From: Streptomyces sp. NBC_01463
GTDB taxonomy: Bacteria; Actinomycetota; Actinomycetes; Streptomycetales; Streptomycetaceae
Length of the DNA stretch: 64,000 nt
Direction: 5' to 3'
NCBI GenBank assembly: GCA_036227345.1
Contig: CP109468.1
Span: 6,076,001-6,140,000, forward strand
Shown here: positions 54,531 to 62,959 of the stretch, one piece after another
How the letters are laid out: the number at the start of each line of letters is the position of its first letter
How positions within the stretch are numbered: the stretch's first letter is position 1
Notes under the pieces: generated by a model
Seen by the model: only the letters and a program-made list of their open reading frames with translations
What the model was told of the DNA's origin: nothing
Database searches by the model: none
Translations under genes and position numbers: made by a program

Positions 54531-56263
54531 TACGCGGCCTCCGCTTCCGTCAGCTGGGAGAGCACGATCTCCCGGTATGTTTCATTGCCGTCCATCAGCT
54601 CGTGGTGGCTGCCGGAGCCGACGACGCGGCCCTCGTCCAGCACCAGGATCCGGTCGGCGTCGCGGATGGTGGACACCCGCTGGGCGACGATCACCACCGT
54701 CGCGCCGGACGTCTCCCGCAGCAGCGCCGCGCGCAGCGCCGCGTCCGTGGCGTAGTCCAGCGCCGAGAAGGAGTCGTCGAACAGATAGATCTCCGGGCGC
54801 TGCACCAGCGTCCGGGCGATCGAGAGCCGCTGCCGCTGCCCGCCGGAGACATTGGTGCCACCCTGCGCGATGGGTGCGTCGAGCCCGTGCTCCAGACCCT
54901 CGACGAACTCCTTGGCCTGCGCGATGTCCAGCGCGTGCCACAGCTCCTCGTCGGTCGCGTCCGGGTTCCCGTACCGCAGGTTCGTCGCGACCGTCCCGGA
55001 GAAGAGGTACGGCTTCTGCGGGACCAGACTCACGGTCTTCGCCAGCAGCACCGGATCCAGCGTGCGTACGTCCGTCCCGTCGACCAGCACCTGGCCGTCC
55101 GTCACATCGAACAGCCGGGGTACGAGACCGAGCAGCGTCGACTTCCCGCTGCCCGTCGACCCGATGATCGCGGTCGTCTCGCCGGCCCGGGCCACCAGGT
55201 CCACCGAGCGCAGCACCGGCTCCTCGGCGCCGGGGTAGCGGAAGTCCGCGCCGCGCACCTCCAGATGGCCGTGGGTGGTCAGCTCCCGCACCGGCTTCAC
55301 CGGCGGCACCACGCTGGAGTCGGTCTCCAGGACCTCCTGGATGCGCTCCGCGCAGACCTCGGCGCGCGGCACCATCATGAACATGAAGGTGGCCATCATC
55401 ACCGACATGACGATCTGCATCAGATAGGAGAGGAACGCCGTCAGCGCGCCGATCTCCATCCCGCCGCTCTCGATGCGGTGCGCGCCGAACCAGACGACGG
55501 CGATCGACGACACGTTCACGACCGTCATCACGGTCGGGAACATCAGTGCCATCAGCCGGCCCGTGGACAGCGCCACGTCCGTCAGTTCGGTGTTGGCGCC
55601 CCGGAAGCGCTCCTCCTCGTAGCCGTCGCGGACGAAGGCGCGGATGACCCGGTTGCCGGTGATCTGCTCGCGCAGCACCCGGTTCACCGTGTCGAGCCGC
55701 TCCTGCATGGTCCGGAACAGCGGGCGCATCCTGCGCACGATGAGACTCACCGCGATGCCGAGGACCGGCACCACCGCGAGCAGCACCGCGGAGAGCGGGA
55801 CGTCCTGGCCGAGCGCCATGATGATGCCGCCGACGCACATGATCGGCGCCGACACCATCAGGGTGAACGTCATCAGGGCCAGCATCTGGACCTGCTGGAC
55901 GTCATTGGTCGTACGGGTGATCAGCGAGGGAGCGCCGAACCGGCCGACCTCGCGCGAGGAGAACGACTGCACCCGGTCGAAGACCGACGCGCGGACGTCA
56001 CGGCCGAGCGCGGACGCGGTGCGGGCGCCGATGTAGACGGCCCCGATGTTGCAGACCACCTGGGCGATGCTGACGACGATCATCACGCCGCCGTACTGGA
56101 GGATGTAGCTGGTGTCCCCCTGGACGACACCGTTGTCAATGATGTCGGCGTTCAGGGTGGGCAGATAGAGCGTGGCGCAGGTCTGCAGCAGCTGGAAGAC
56201 GACCAGCAGCGCGATCGGCTTCTTGTACGGGCCGAGATAGGCCCGCAGGAGTTTTATGAGCAC
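54530..56263 (-). CDS. ABC exporter half with permease and ATPase, non-canonical Walker B
   Basis: A 577-residue half-exporter with six helices and an ATPase domain: Walker A IGSTGSGKST and signature VSGGQRQRLSIART. The Walker B reads IYLFDDSFSALD, so Asp replaces the usual catalytic Glu. Together with the degenerate signature of the partner this predicts one weak and one active ATP site, as in asymmetric heterodimers such as TM287/288. The pair is transcribed from an AT-rich promoter region (about 56320-56385). Its ATG is at 56263. Confidence 0.9.
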   Translation of the reverse strand: MLIKLLRAYLGPYKKPIALLVVFQLLQTCATLYLPTLNADIIDNGVVQGDTSYILQYGGVMIVVSIAQVVCNIGAVYIGARTASALGRDVRASVFDRVQSFSSREVGRFGAPSLITRTTNDVQQVQMLALMTFTLMVSAPIMCVGGIIMALGQDVPLSAVLLAVVPVLGIAVSLIVRRMRPLFRTMQERLDTVNRVLREQITGNRVIRAFVRDGYEEERFRGANTELTDVALSTGRLMALMFPTVMTVVNVSSIAVVWFGAHRIESGGMEIGALTAFLSYLMQIVMSVMMATFMFMMVPRAEVCAERIQEVLETDSSVVPPVKPVRELTTHGHLEVRGADFRYPGAEEPVLRSVDLVARAGETTAIIGSTGSGKSTLLGLVPRLFDVTDGQVLVDGTDVRTLDPVLLAKTVSLVPQKPYLFSGTVATNLRYGNPDATDEELWHALDIAQAKEFVEGLEHGLDAPIAQGGTNVSGGQRQRLSIARTLVQRPEIYLFDDSFSALDYATDAALRAALLRETSGATVVIVAQRVSTIRDADRILVLDEGRVVGSGSHHELMDGNETYREIVLSQLTEAEAA

Positions 56264-56415
56264 GCGTGTCTCTCGGAGTCGGCGAGGTCGGGAGTCGACC
56301 CATTTTCGGGCACCGCCGACCGGGACCGCGAACGTTTTTATTCAAGTCCAGGTCAAAAAACAGACCGGGTCCATAATTTCCGTCCGAACGCGGCCCCCGC
56401 GCGACGCCGCACGCC

Positions 56416-57861
56416 TCAGCGCGCGGTGTCGAACGCCCCCGGGTGGATCTGGTCCCGCGTCGCCACGTACTGCTGGCGCACCGCCTTGCCGACCGGCAGC
56501 TCCTCGCCCGGCTCCAGCACCTGCGCCGAGGCGCCCTGCCAGGCCGGGGGAGTGCGCGCGTCGAGCGAGCCCTGCGAGACGCCCAGCGCCCAGGCCGCCT
56601 GCCGGGCCGCGCCGATCGCCGCGTACTGGGCGGGCTGCGGCACGACCACCTGGGTGCCCAGCAGTGCGGGCGCGAGACCCTGTACGGCAGGCAGCTCGGC
56701 GGCCGCGCCCAGCAGGAACACCCGCCGCACCTCGACCCCCCGCCCGCGCAGCACGTCCAGCGCGTCGGCCAGCGAGCAGAGCATCCCCTCGAAGGCGGCC
56801 CGCGCCAGGTGCTCCGGCTTCATCGACTCGCGCCGCAGCCCGCTCAGCGTCCCGGCGGTGTGCGGCAGATGCGGGGTGCGCTCACCCTCCAGATACGGCA
56901 GGAGCACCAGCCCCGAGGAACCCGGCGTCGACTTCAGCGCCAGCGCCGACAGCTCCTCCAGCCCGTCCACCCCCAGCATCTCGGCGGTGCCGCGCAGGGC
57001 GCGTACCGCGTTCGACGTGTGGACCACCGGCAGATGCATTCCGGTGGCATCGGCGAAGGACGTGATCATCCCGGTCGGATCGGCCAGCGCCTCGTGGTGG
57101 ACCGCCATCACCGAACCCGAGGCCCCCAGCGACACGACCGCGTCGCCGACCCCGACCCCGAGCCCGAACGCCGCCGCCATCGTCTCGCCGGTACCGGCCG
57201 AGATCAGCAGCCCCTCGGGCGTCGTCCCGGCCGCGTCGGACGGGCCGAGCACCTCCGGCAGCGCCGCCTGGTGCCCGAGCGCGAGCTCCACCAGCTCCGG
57301 CCGGTACGACTCGCTGCCCGCCGACCAGTAGCCCGTCCCGGAGGCGGCCCCCCGGTCGGTGGTCCGCCGGGCGGGCCGGCCCAGCAGCTGCCACACCAGC
57401 CAGTCGTGGGGCTGCAGCACCGCGGCGACCCGCTCCGCCATGTCCGGCTCGGTCCGGGCCAGCCAGCGCAGCTTCGACACCGGCTGCGCGGACTGCGGCA
57501 CCGCGCCGACCGCCTCGGCCCAGGCCTGCCGCCCGCCGAGCCCGTCGATCAGATCGGCCGCGGCGACCTGCGCCCGCCGGTCGTTGCCGAGCAGCGCCGG
57601 GCGCACGAGATTGCCCTGGCGGTCCAGCGGCACGAGCCCGTGCTGCTGCGCCGACACACCGATCGCCTGCACCCCTTCGAGGAGCCCGCCGGTGGCGGCC
57701 TCACCGAGTGAGAGCAGCCACGCCTGCGGGTCGACCTCGGTGGCCTTCGCGTCCACGGGATGTGCGGCGTATCCCTGGCGCAGTACGGCACCCGAGTCCG
57801 CATCGCAGACCACGATGTGCGTGAAGGCGGAAGAACTGTCCAAGCCGGCGACTATGCCCAT
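56416..57861 (-). CDS. xylB: Xylulokinase-like FGGY carbohydrate kinase
   Basis: A 481-residue sugar kinase. The first FGGY domain has VAGLDSSSAFTHIVVCD, AIGVSAQQHGLVPLD (xylulokinase-type catalytic region) and AALLGNDRR-like residues; the second has VVSLGASGSVMAV, LPYLEGERTPHLPHTAGTLSGL and the nucleotide-site VFLLGAAAELPAVQG. It should phosphorylate D-xylulose or a related ketose with ATP. The ATG at 57861 is preceded by CAGAAT six bases upstream (57873-57868), without an RBS. No xylose isomerase or transporter is next to it, so the natural substrate is uncertain. Confidence 0.85.
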   Translation of the reverse strand: MGIVAGLDSSSAFTHIVVCDADSGAVLRQGYAAHPVDAKATEVDPQAWLLSLGEAATGGLLEGVQAIGVSAQQHGLVPLDRQGNLVRPALLGNDRRAQVAAADLIDGLGGRQAWAEAVGAVPQSAQPVSKLRWLARTEPDMAERVAAVLQPHDWLVWQLLGRPARRTTDRGAASGTGYWSAGSESYRPELVELALGHQAALPEVLGPSDAAGTTPEGLLISAGTGETMAAAFGLGVGVGDAVVSLGASGSVMAVHHEALADPTGMITSFADATGMHLPVVHTSNAVRALRGTAEMLGVDGLEELSALALKSTPGSSGLVLLPYLEGERTPHLPHTAGTLSGLRRESMKPEHLARAAFEGMLCSLADALDVLRGRGVEVRRVFLLGAAAELPAVQGLAPALLGTQVVVPQPAQYAAIGAARQAAWALGVSQGSLDARTPPAWQGASAQVLEPGEELPVGKAVRQQYVATRDQIHPGAFDTAR

Positions 57862-57929
57862 ACAAGGATTCTGCCGCACCGCCGGCGGTTTCCCTTACCG
57901 GTGGTGCGGCAGACGTGGGCGAGCAGGAC

Positions 57930-58229
57930 TCAGGTGTTGGTCGTACCCCAGTCGTCCTCGCCGTTGGCCCCGCGCCCGCGCAGCGACCGCACCCGGTCCG
58001 CCACCGACGCCGGCACCTTGTCGCCGACCTTCTCGCCCACCGCGTGGGCCGCCTTGCCGGCGAACTGACGGCCGCTCTGGGCCGCCGTCTCGCAGGTGTT
58101 CCGCACGGCCGGGTTCTGGGCGAACTGGCGTGCGGACTTCTTCAGCTGCTCGTAACGCTCGCGCCCGGCACGCGTGCCGAGCACGTAACCGAGGGCCACT
58201 CCGGCGATGAACGTGAGCCGGTACCGCAT
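57930..58229 (-). CDS. YtxH-like small membrane protein
   Basis: A 99-residue protein with an N-terminal hydrophobic helix LTFIAGVALGYVLGTRAGRERY and a long, charged helical remainder (QFAQNPAVRNTCETAAQSGRQFAGKAAHAVGEKVGDK). The first helix plus GTRAGRERYE is the pattern of YtxH-domain proteins, whose function is not known in actinobacteria. The ATG at 58229 follows AAGGAAGG at suitable distance; a GTG three codons upstream is an alternative. Confidence 0.78.
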   Translation of the reverse strand: MRYRLTFIAGVALGYVLGTRAGRERYEQLKKSARQFAQNPAVRNTCETAAQSGRQFAGKAAHAVGEKVGDKVPASVADRVRSLRGRGANGEDDWGTTNT

Positions 58230-58311
58230 GGCTGCCACCCTTCCTTCGCTCCGTGCGACGTGTGCTGCCCGCCTACCCGCGGACGCCCGAGATCACCCCG
58301 GGCGATACCGA

Positions 58312-58343
58312 TTGGCAAAGCACCCCCCTGCTTGCGCTAATGT
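58312..58343 (+). promoter_or_regulatory. Candidate promoter of the tRNA-Asn pair
   Basis: TTGGCA (58312-58317) and TAATGT (58338-58343) precede the first tRNA by 66 bp. The 20-bp spacer is long, so only the AT-rich -10 is reliable. Confidence 0.4.
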
Positions 58344-58409
58344 ATGTGTCGCAGCGAACGCGCGCCGCCCGGCAGCAGCCAGGCAGGTACGTTCGAGGCA
58401 ACGCAGCAA

Positions 58410-58482
58410 TCCCCTGTAGCTCAATTGGCAGAGCAGCCGGCTGTTAACCGGCAGGTTACTGGTTCGAGTCCAGTCGGGGGAG
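58410..58482 (+). tRNA. tRNA-Asn (GTT), copy 1
   Basis: A 73-nt cloverleaf: acceptor TCCCCTG with CGGGGGA, D-arm GCTCAATTGGCAGAGC, anticodon loop CTGTTAA with GTT at 58443-58445 on a GCCGG stem, and T-arm ACTGGTTCGAGTCCAGT. CCA is not encoded. Confidence 0.95.
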
Positions 58483-58487
58483 CGCGA

Positions 58488-58560
58488 TCCCCTGTAGCTC
58501 AATTGGCAGAGCATTCGGCTGTTAACCGGAGGGTTACTGGTTCGAGTCCAGTCGGGGGAG
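58488..58560 (+). tRNA. tRNA-Asn (GTT), copy 2
   Basis: Near-identical to the first copy (5 bp apart), with the anticodon GTT at 58521-58523. Differences are in the anticodon stem, TCGG/CCGA instead of CCGG/CCGG, and a GGGTTACT variable region. The two copies form one transcript ended at 58572-58593. Confidence 0.95.
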
Positions 58561-58571
58561 CGGAACGGAAG

Positions 58572-58593
58572 AGGACCCTCAGGGGTCCTTTTT
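58572..58593 (+). terminator. Intrinsic terminator of the tRNA-Asn pair
   Basis: AGGACCC (58572-58578) pairs with GGGTCCT (58583-58589) and is followed by a run of five T. It is the only classical hairpin-plus-T terminator I see in the window. Confidence 0.88.
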
Positions 58594-58758
58594 CGTGTGC
58601 CCGGGGCCGGTGCGCGGGCGTCCGCCGCAGCGGTGGCCGGTGGGGCCCGCGTGACACTTTCGCGTCAACTTCGCGTGCCCCGGAACCGAGCAGCGAGCAG
58701 CACGGTCTTCATGGTCATCAGTGGCCGGGCAGTCGGAGCGGGAGATCGTATGACCGGC

Positions 58759-58764
58759 TATGCT
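58759..58764 (+). promoter_or_regulatory. -10 element of the CAT-anticodon tRNA
   Basis: TATGCT lies 42 bp before the tRNA at 58806 and is the best -10 match in this stretch; no good -35 was found. Confidence 0.4.
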
Positions 58765-58805
58765 GCGGCAGACGGCGCGCACACGTGTACGCGCCACGCC
58801 GAAAA

Positions 58806-58882
58806 GGGGCGGTAGCTCAGCCGGTTAGAGCAGCGGACTCATAATCCGTCGGCCGTGGGTTCGAGTCCCACCCGCCCCACCA
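58806..58882 (+). tRNA. tRNA with CAT anticodon (tRNA-Ile2 or elongator tRNA-Met)
   Basis: Acceptor GGGGCGG pairs with CCGCCCC and CCA is encoded (58880-58882). The anticodon loop is CTCATAA on a CGGA/TCCG stem; the T-arm is GTGGGTTCGAGTCCCAC. A CAT anticodon can be tRNA-Met or, after lysidine modification, tRNA-Ile2; the GACTCATAATC stem-loop resembles Ile2 more. A tyrosine integrase gene begins 100 bp downstream, so the 3' end of this tRNA is the likely integration site of the adjoining element. Confidence 0.9.
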
Positions 58883-58982
58883 GCGCAGAATCGTTGTGAC
58901 CTGCGGAAACGCCGTTACAACGCTATCGGGCCACCGCATTCGCTGCACGAACGCTGCACCGACGCGCCGTAGGCTCCTTCGT

Positions 58983-59651
58983 ATGGCTTACGTCAGGACC
59001 AACGAACGCCTCAGCGGCGACCCCTCCTGCACCGTGATGTGGCGGACCGGTGGCTCCCGAACGGGGCAGACCCAGCGTGAAACCTTCGACGACGAAGAGG
59101 TGGCGAAACGTTTCCGCGACCTCGTCAACGGTCACGGACAGCAATGGCCGCCAGGGTGGGTCAAGGGTGAGGGTTTCGTCGAGCCTGACGAGTCCTCGGT
59201 GCCCGATGCTGAGATGTTCTCGGTGTACGCACACGCCTACGTAGGTCTGCTGACCGACATATCCGACCACACGCGGACGAACTACACCAGGTTCATTGAT
59301 AACCACATGATTCCGTGGTTCGGGGAGCTGTCAGTCTCGGAGCGGGGGCCCCGGCTCACTCGTAACCACATCAGCCAGTGGATCCTCGACCTTCAGGGCG
59401 GCAAGCCCGGTCCGCTGCACGCCGCGGACACCACGCGCCGTCCGTATGCGGCGAAGACGATCGCGAACCTGCACGGACTGCTGTACAGCATTCTTCAGTC
59501 GGCGGCGGACGCTGACCCGGCACTGCGCGACTCGAATCCATGCGTGCACACCCGGTTGCCCAAGGGGAACGACACCGAGGATGACGAGGTGTTCCTCGAA
59601 CCTGAGGAGTACGCCCGGGGTGCCGCGAAATGGGCGCCTATGCGGTGCTGA
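58983..59651 (+). pseudogene. Tyrosine-recombinase integrase, truncated before the catalytic domain
   Basis: A 222-residue frame with an N-terminal arm-binding-like region and a SAM-like core-binding domain (FSVYAHAYVGLLTDISDHTRTNYTRFIDNH, then TIANLHGLLYSILQSAADAD). It reaches DEVFLEPEEYARGAAKW, where the catalytic domain should begin, and stops after five unrelated codons. The R...H-x-x-R...Y residues are absent, so it cannot recombine DNA. ATG 58983 lies 7 nt after TAGGCT. Adjacent tRNA 3' end indicates a former AICE- or prophage-type insertion. Confidence 0.82.
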
Positions 59652-60480
59652 TCAGGTGCGCGCTGGCGGTGCCCAGTTCAAGTGTCCCGGAGTAGGGCGT
59701 CTTGGGGTGATAGCGGGCTCCTGGGATACGGGCCTCGGATCTCGTCAGCAGGTCGGCCACTTGGCTGTGGTCGGTGTCGGGGTGGGAATCCCAGGTAAGT
59801 CGGTCTGGCCGGGTGGCGTTGCCTGTGATCCAGGCGGGGGTGAGGTCGAAGCGGTACGACAGCGGCATGGAACGCATCAGAAGGGCGCTGCGCAACGGCG
59901 TACTGGAGGTGTACGTCCAGCAGTCGTGGTGTGCCGTTTCCTCGTCGGTGAGATGAGGCTGGCGCCACAGGGGCGAGCGGCCGTTGTCCTCGTGCCAGCT
60001 GGTCTCCTGTCGAAAGACCATCTGCGCAACGTCCTTCCCTTGCCATCGGTGGGAGTCGACGAGATCGAGGCGTGCCCTTGTGGGCAGGTGGATGAGGCGT
60101 ACACGTCGGCAGGTGAAGTCGATCAGTCGTAGGCCAGGAATGCCGCACAGCCCGTGGTCCTCGTGGCGGAAGGGCAGAAGGCGGCTTGCGATGCGGCAGG
60201 CGGTGTTGGTGTGGATTTCTAGATGGCCGGGCCGGTGGCAGATGCAGTTCAGGTAGCCGCTGATGCTGGCCATCGCGCTCTTCCGTGGCTGTTCAAGGGG
60301 ATGCGGATACTCGCGGCTGCTCATCAGGCACTCGAAGAGGAGTGCCTGGAAGGCGAGTTGCCCGCGGTCCGTGGGATCCAGGGCAGGGCGGTTGCCGGCC
60401 ATCTGGAGCGGTCCCGTCTCGGGCAGATAGAGAAGGTGCCCGATCTGCTTCCGGGTCCGTTTGTCGTTCGTGTGCGGCAC
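59638..60480 (-). CDS. Unrecognised island protein
   Basis: A 280-residue frame from GTG 60480 (GGAG and AGGA lie just upstream); the open frame extends further to 60765. I do not recognise it. The centre is His-, Cys- and Arg-rich (SGYLNCICHRPGHLEIHTNTAC, LRLIDFTCRRVRLIHLPTRAR) and there is no signal peptide or membrane helix. Cys and Trp content and codon choice differ from the core genes. Its 3' end overlaps the broken integrase end by 14 bp, so this segment may have replaced the integrase catalytic domain. Protein-coding status is uncertain. Confidence 0.4.
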   Translation of the reverse strand: MPHTNDKRTRKQIGHLLYLPETGPLQMAGNRPALDPTDRGQLAFQALLFECLMSSREYPHPLEQPRKSAMASISGYLNCICHRPGHLEIHTNTACRIASRLLPFRHEDHGLCGIPGLRLIDFTCRRVRLIHLPTRARLDLVDSHRWQGKDVAQMVFRQETSWHEDNGRSPLWRQPHLTDEETAHHDCWTYTSSTPLRSALLMRSMPLSYRFDLTPAWITGNATRPDRLTWDSHPDTDHSQVADLLTRSEARIPGARYHPKTPYSGTLELGTASAHLISTA

Positions 60481-60816
60481 AGTGTTCCTGCTCCGGCTGC
60501 CCCCGGGCGGCAGCCGTGGCGAAGAGAGCCTGCACGGATACCGGATGGCGTCTTGAAGGACCGGGCATCCCACCCTTGAAGCTCCTGCGTCTCCGCCCGG
60601 GCGGACCGCTCGCCTCCAGGCCGTCCCTGGCCTGTCAGGCATCAACGCTACCGGACCGTGCCCTACAGGCCGAGGCGACACACCACACCAAAAACAGGGT
60701 GTGAATGGAAGCCGGGCGGTGGCATGCCCAGCTGACTGGCAGCAGGCAAGAGCCGGTGCAGGCAAGGGCCCCGGTGGGCCTGCGGCAGCCCGCCGGGGGC
60801 TCGCGGGGTGGGGACT
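60481..60816. other. 336-bp stretch without a convincing gene
   Basis: Between the unrecognised protein and the OLD-like remnant I see no gene, tRNA or strong hairpin. An open frame continues from 60480 to 60765 on the minus strand but lacks a good start. Confidence 0.4.
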
Positions 60817-61224
60817 TCAGGCCGTGAGTTGTTTGAAGACCGTCTCGAAGCGATCGAGGGTCTCGTCATCGACCTGGTCGAAGAAGACGTCCTTGTCGCG
60901 GGTGAGCTGGTGTGCGGGGCCGACATGGTCGAAGTCCCGGGGCTTGTTCTGCTGCTCCCGGGCGATCCCGATGCGCTTGAGGATTGGCAGAGGCTTGTTG
61001 GGGGTGATCAGATCTGTCTCGTTGATGGTGACCTCGGTAGCCCTGTTGTGGAGCCAGAGGTAGTCCTTTGTAGAGAACAGGTCCTCGATGTCGGCCGTCT
61101 CGGGGAGTCCTTCGAGTTGGCCGATGATGGTGATGTGGGTGGCGTCGACATTGGCGGCCTGAGCGGCGCTGAGGACCTTGGCTGTCACCTTGGTGGTCTC
61201 AGAAGCTGTTGTCTTTCCGTGCAT
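60817..61224 (-). pseudogene. C-terminal remnant of an OLD-family ATP-dependent endonuclease
   Basis: A 135-residue frame from ATG 61224. GQLEGLPETADIEDLFSTKDYLWLHN and the later PILKRIGIAREQQNKPRDFDHVGPAHQLT and DETLDRFETVFKQL match, from memory, the C-terminal end of OLD-type (AAA ATPase plus TOPRIM) nucleases. The ATPase and the TOPRIM catalytic residues are missing, so it is a fragment. OLD nucleases occur in phage-defence and mobile elements, in keeping with the island setting. A homology search is needed to confirm. Confidence 0.5.
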
Positions 61225-61313
61225 GACGGCTGCGTTTCCGCTGGTCAGGGATAGGAGTGGTGTTCGTGTGGGAGCGATGGAGGGTCGTTTCGTCGCTCCC
61301 GTGGAGGTCGTGA

Positions 61314-61862
61314 ATGCCGTCGGTTGTCGGACTGCTGGAACAGCACGAGCTTGCCGCCCGCCGTCGTGTGGACGGGCTGCGCGAGGAAGCCGACCGCATT
61401 CAGGCCGAGCTCGCGGCGGCCGAGCAGGAGTGGCTGGAGTGGACAATCGCCCGCGAGCGGGTGGTTGTGGTGTTGTCCGCGCCAGGCGGTGACTCAGCCG
61501 ACGCGGTGGTCACTGATGGGCCAGACGGCGCCGTGACAGAAACCGAGGTGCGGGCGTCACCGCCCGTGGTGGCGAAGGCGAAGTCGCAGGTTCCGGTCTG
61601 GCGCGAGGGGTTGGCTCGGACGGCACTGTCGGCGGACTATCAGCGCATCCTGGCCGTGCTCGCGGATCGGACCCGCCTCGGTCAAGGGCCGCTGACCTGT
61701 CAGGAGATGACCGTCGCGTTCGGCATGGACGTGGTGCCGGCCAAGGTGGAGGGGCTGCGGTCGAAGGCGAAACGCCTGGTCGCGCGGGGCTGGCTGGCCG
61801 AGCCAGCGGCGGGTCGGTTCACGCTCGCGCGGGGCGTGAGCGGGCCAGACGCCGGGTCATGA
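61314..61862 (+). CDS. Small protein convergent with an IS5-type transposase
   Basis: A 182-residue protein. The N-terminal 40 residues form an amphipathic helix (LLEQHELAARRRVDGLREEADRIQAELAAAEQEW), a likely coiled coil. After a variable linker a C-terminal winged-helix-like part reads LTCQEMTVAFGMDVVPAKVEGLRSKAKRLVARGWLAE. Similar proteins occur next to transposases in Streptomyces as I recall; it may be a passenger or regulator of the element. GGAGG precedes the ATG at good distance. Its 3' end overlaps the transposase end by 44 bp. Confidence 0.65.
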   Translation: MPSVVGLLEQHELAARRRVDGLREEADRIQAELAAAEQEWLEWTIARERVVVVLSAPGGDSADAVVTDGPDGAVTETEVRASPPVVAKAKSQVPVWREGLARTALSADYQRILAVLADRTRLGQGPLTCQEMTVAFGMDVVPAKVEGLRSKAKRLVARGWLAEPAAGRFTLARGVSGPDAGS

Positions 61863-62736
61863 TCATGGTCATCGACCAGTAGATCATCGCCTCGGAGCTG
61901 GTGGTGGATCGTTCGAAGTCGCGTGCCAGGCGGCGGCTTCGCATCAGGTGCGCGAAGAGACGCTCGACGATCCACCGCTTCGGCAGCACCACGAATCCGC
62001 GCATGTCGTCGCTCCGCTTGACGATCGCCAGCACCAGCGCGAGGGCGGCCAGGCAGTGCTCGACGAGGCTGCCGGTGTAGCCGCCGTCGGCCCAGACGAG
62101 TTCCAGCCGGTGGTGGGCGCCGGCCACCTGGGCGAGTAGTTCCTTCGCGGCGGCGCGGTCACCGATGGCCGCGCTCGTGACCATGACGCCCAGCAGCAGG
62201 CCGAGGGTGTCGACCACGACGTGCCGCTTGCGGCCGTTGATCAGCTTGCCGCCGTCGAAGCCGCGGCTGTCGGCGCCGACGACGGCGTCCGCCTTGACGG
62301 ACTGCGAGTCGATCACACCGGCCGTCGGCTCCACGTCCCGGCCCGCCTTCTGGCGGACCCGGCCGCGCAGCCGGTCATGGAATTCCCTGACCAGCGCGTG
62401 GTCGCGCCAGCGGCGGAAGAACGCATAGACCCGGTCCCACGGCGGGAAGTCGGCCGGCATCGCCCGCCACTTGATCCCGTTGTCCACGAGATAGCGGATC
62501 GCGTCCAGTATCGCCCGGTGGCAGTACGCCCCCGGCTGCCCGCCCCGGCCCCGCAACCAGCCCGGCACCGGCAGGAGCGGCCGGACCACGGCCCACTCCG
62601 CTTCCGTCATGTCCGAGGGATATCTCCGAACACGTTCCGGATGGTCGGCGGCATTCCCGAACCGGTGAGCGACACAATCACACGACAGAGCAGCCGAGTT
62701 GAACTCCACCGGTGCTAGCACGTACAACTGCGGCAA
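61819..62736 (-). mobile_element. IS5-family transposase (DDE)
   Basis: A 305-residue transposase. DMTEAEWAVVRPLLPVPG and GIKWRAMPADFPPWDRVYAFFRRW form the N-terminal DNA-binding and linker part. The DDE catalytic residues are in VIDSQSVKAD, VWADGGYTG and RWIVERLFAHLMRSRRLARDFE. All three are present, so it may be functional. TTG at 62736 is preceded by AGGAG at 62743-62747 (spacing 6); ATG 62610 is an alternative start. I could not identify terminal inverted repeats or target duplications by eye. Confidence 0.85.
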
Positions 62737-62959
62737 CGGGGTCTCCTGGATCTCGGTTGGCTTCGCAACCCCGAGCTACCAAGAGGCCCTGCCTTCATGC
62801 CCGCAGCCAGCCACGGTCACCCGAACGAGACTCCCGTTCGACACCCACCCCTCAAGGCCGGAACAGCAACACCTTCTCAGGCAGGTCAGGTCGCTGCGTA
62901 GCGTCAAGTGGCTTGCGGGATGGCAGGGGGCGTGAGTCTGCGTAGATCATGGAGTCGCC

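Noticed and set aside
59446..60132. Plus-strand 228-codon frame overlapping the integrase end
   Set aside because: It begins inside the integrase coding sequence in another frame and has Arg/Val-rich unstructured sequence with no motif.
62408..62736. Truncation of the IS5 transposase at its N-terminus
   Set aside because: The full N-terminal domain is present and a TTG start with a good AGGAG site explains the extended frame.
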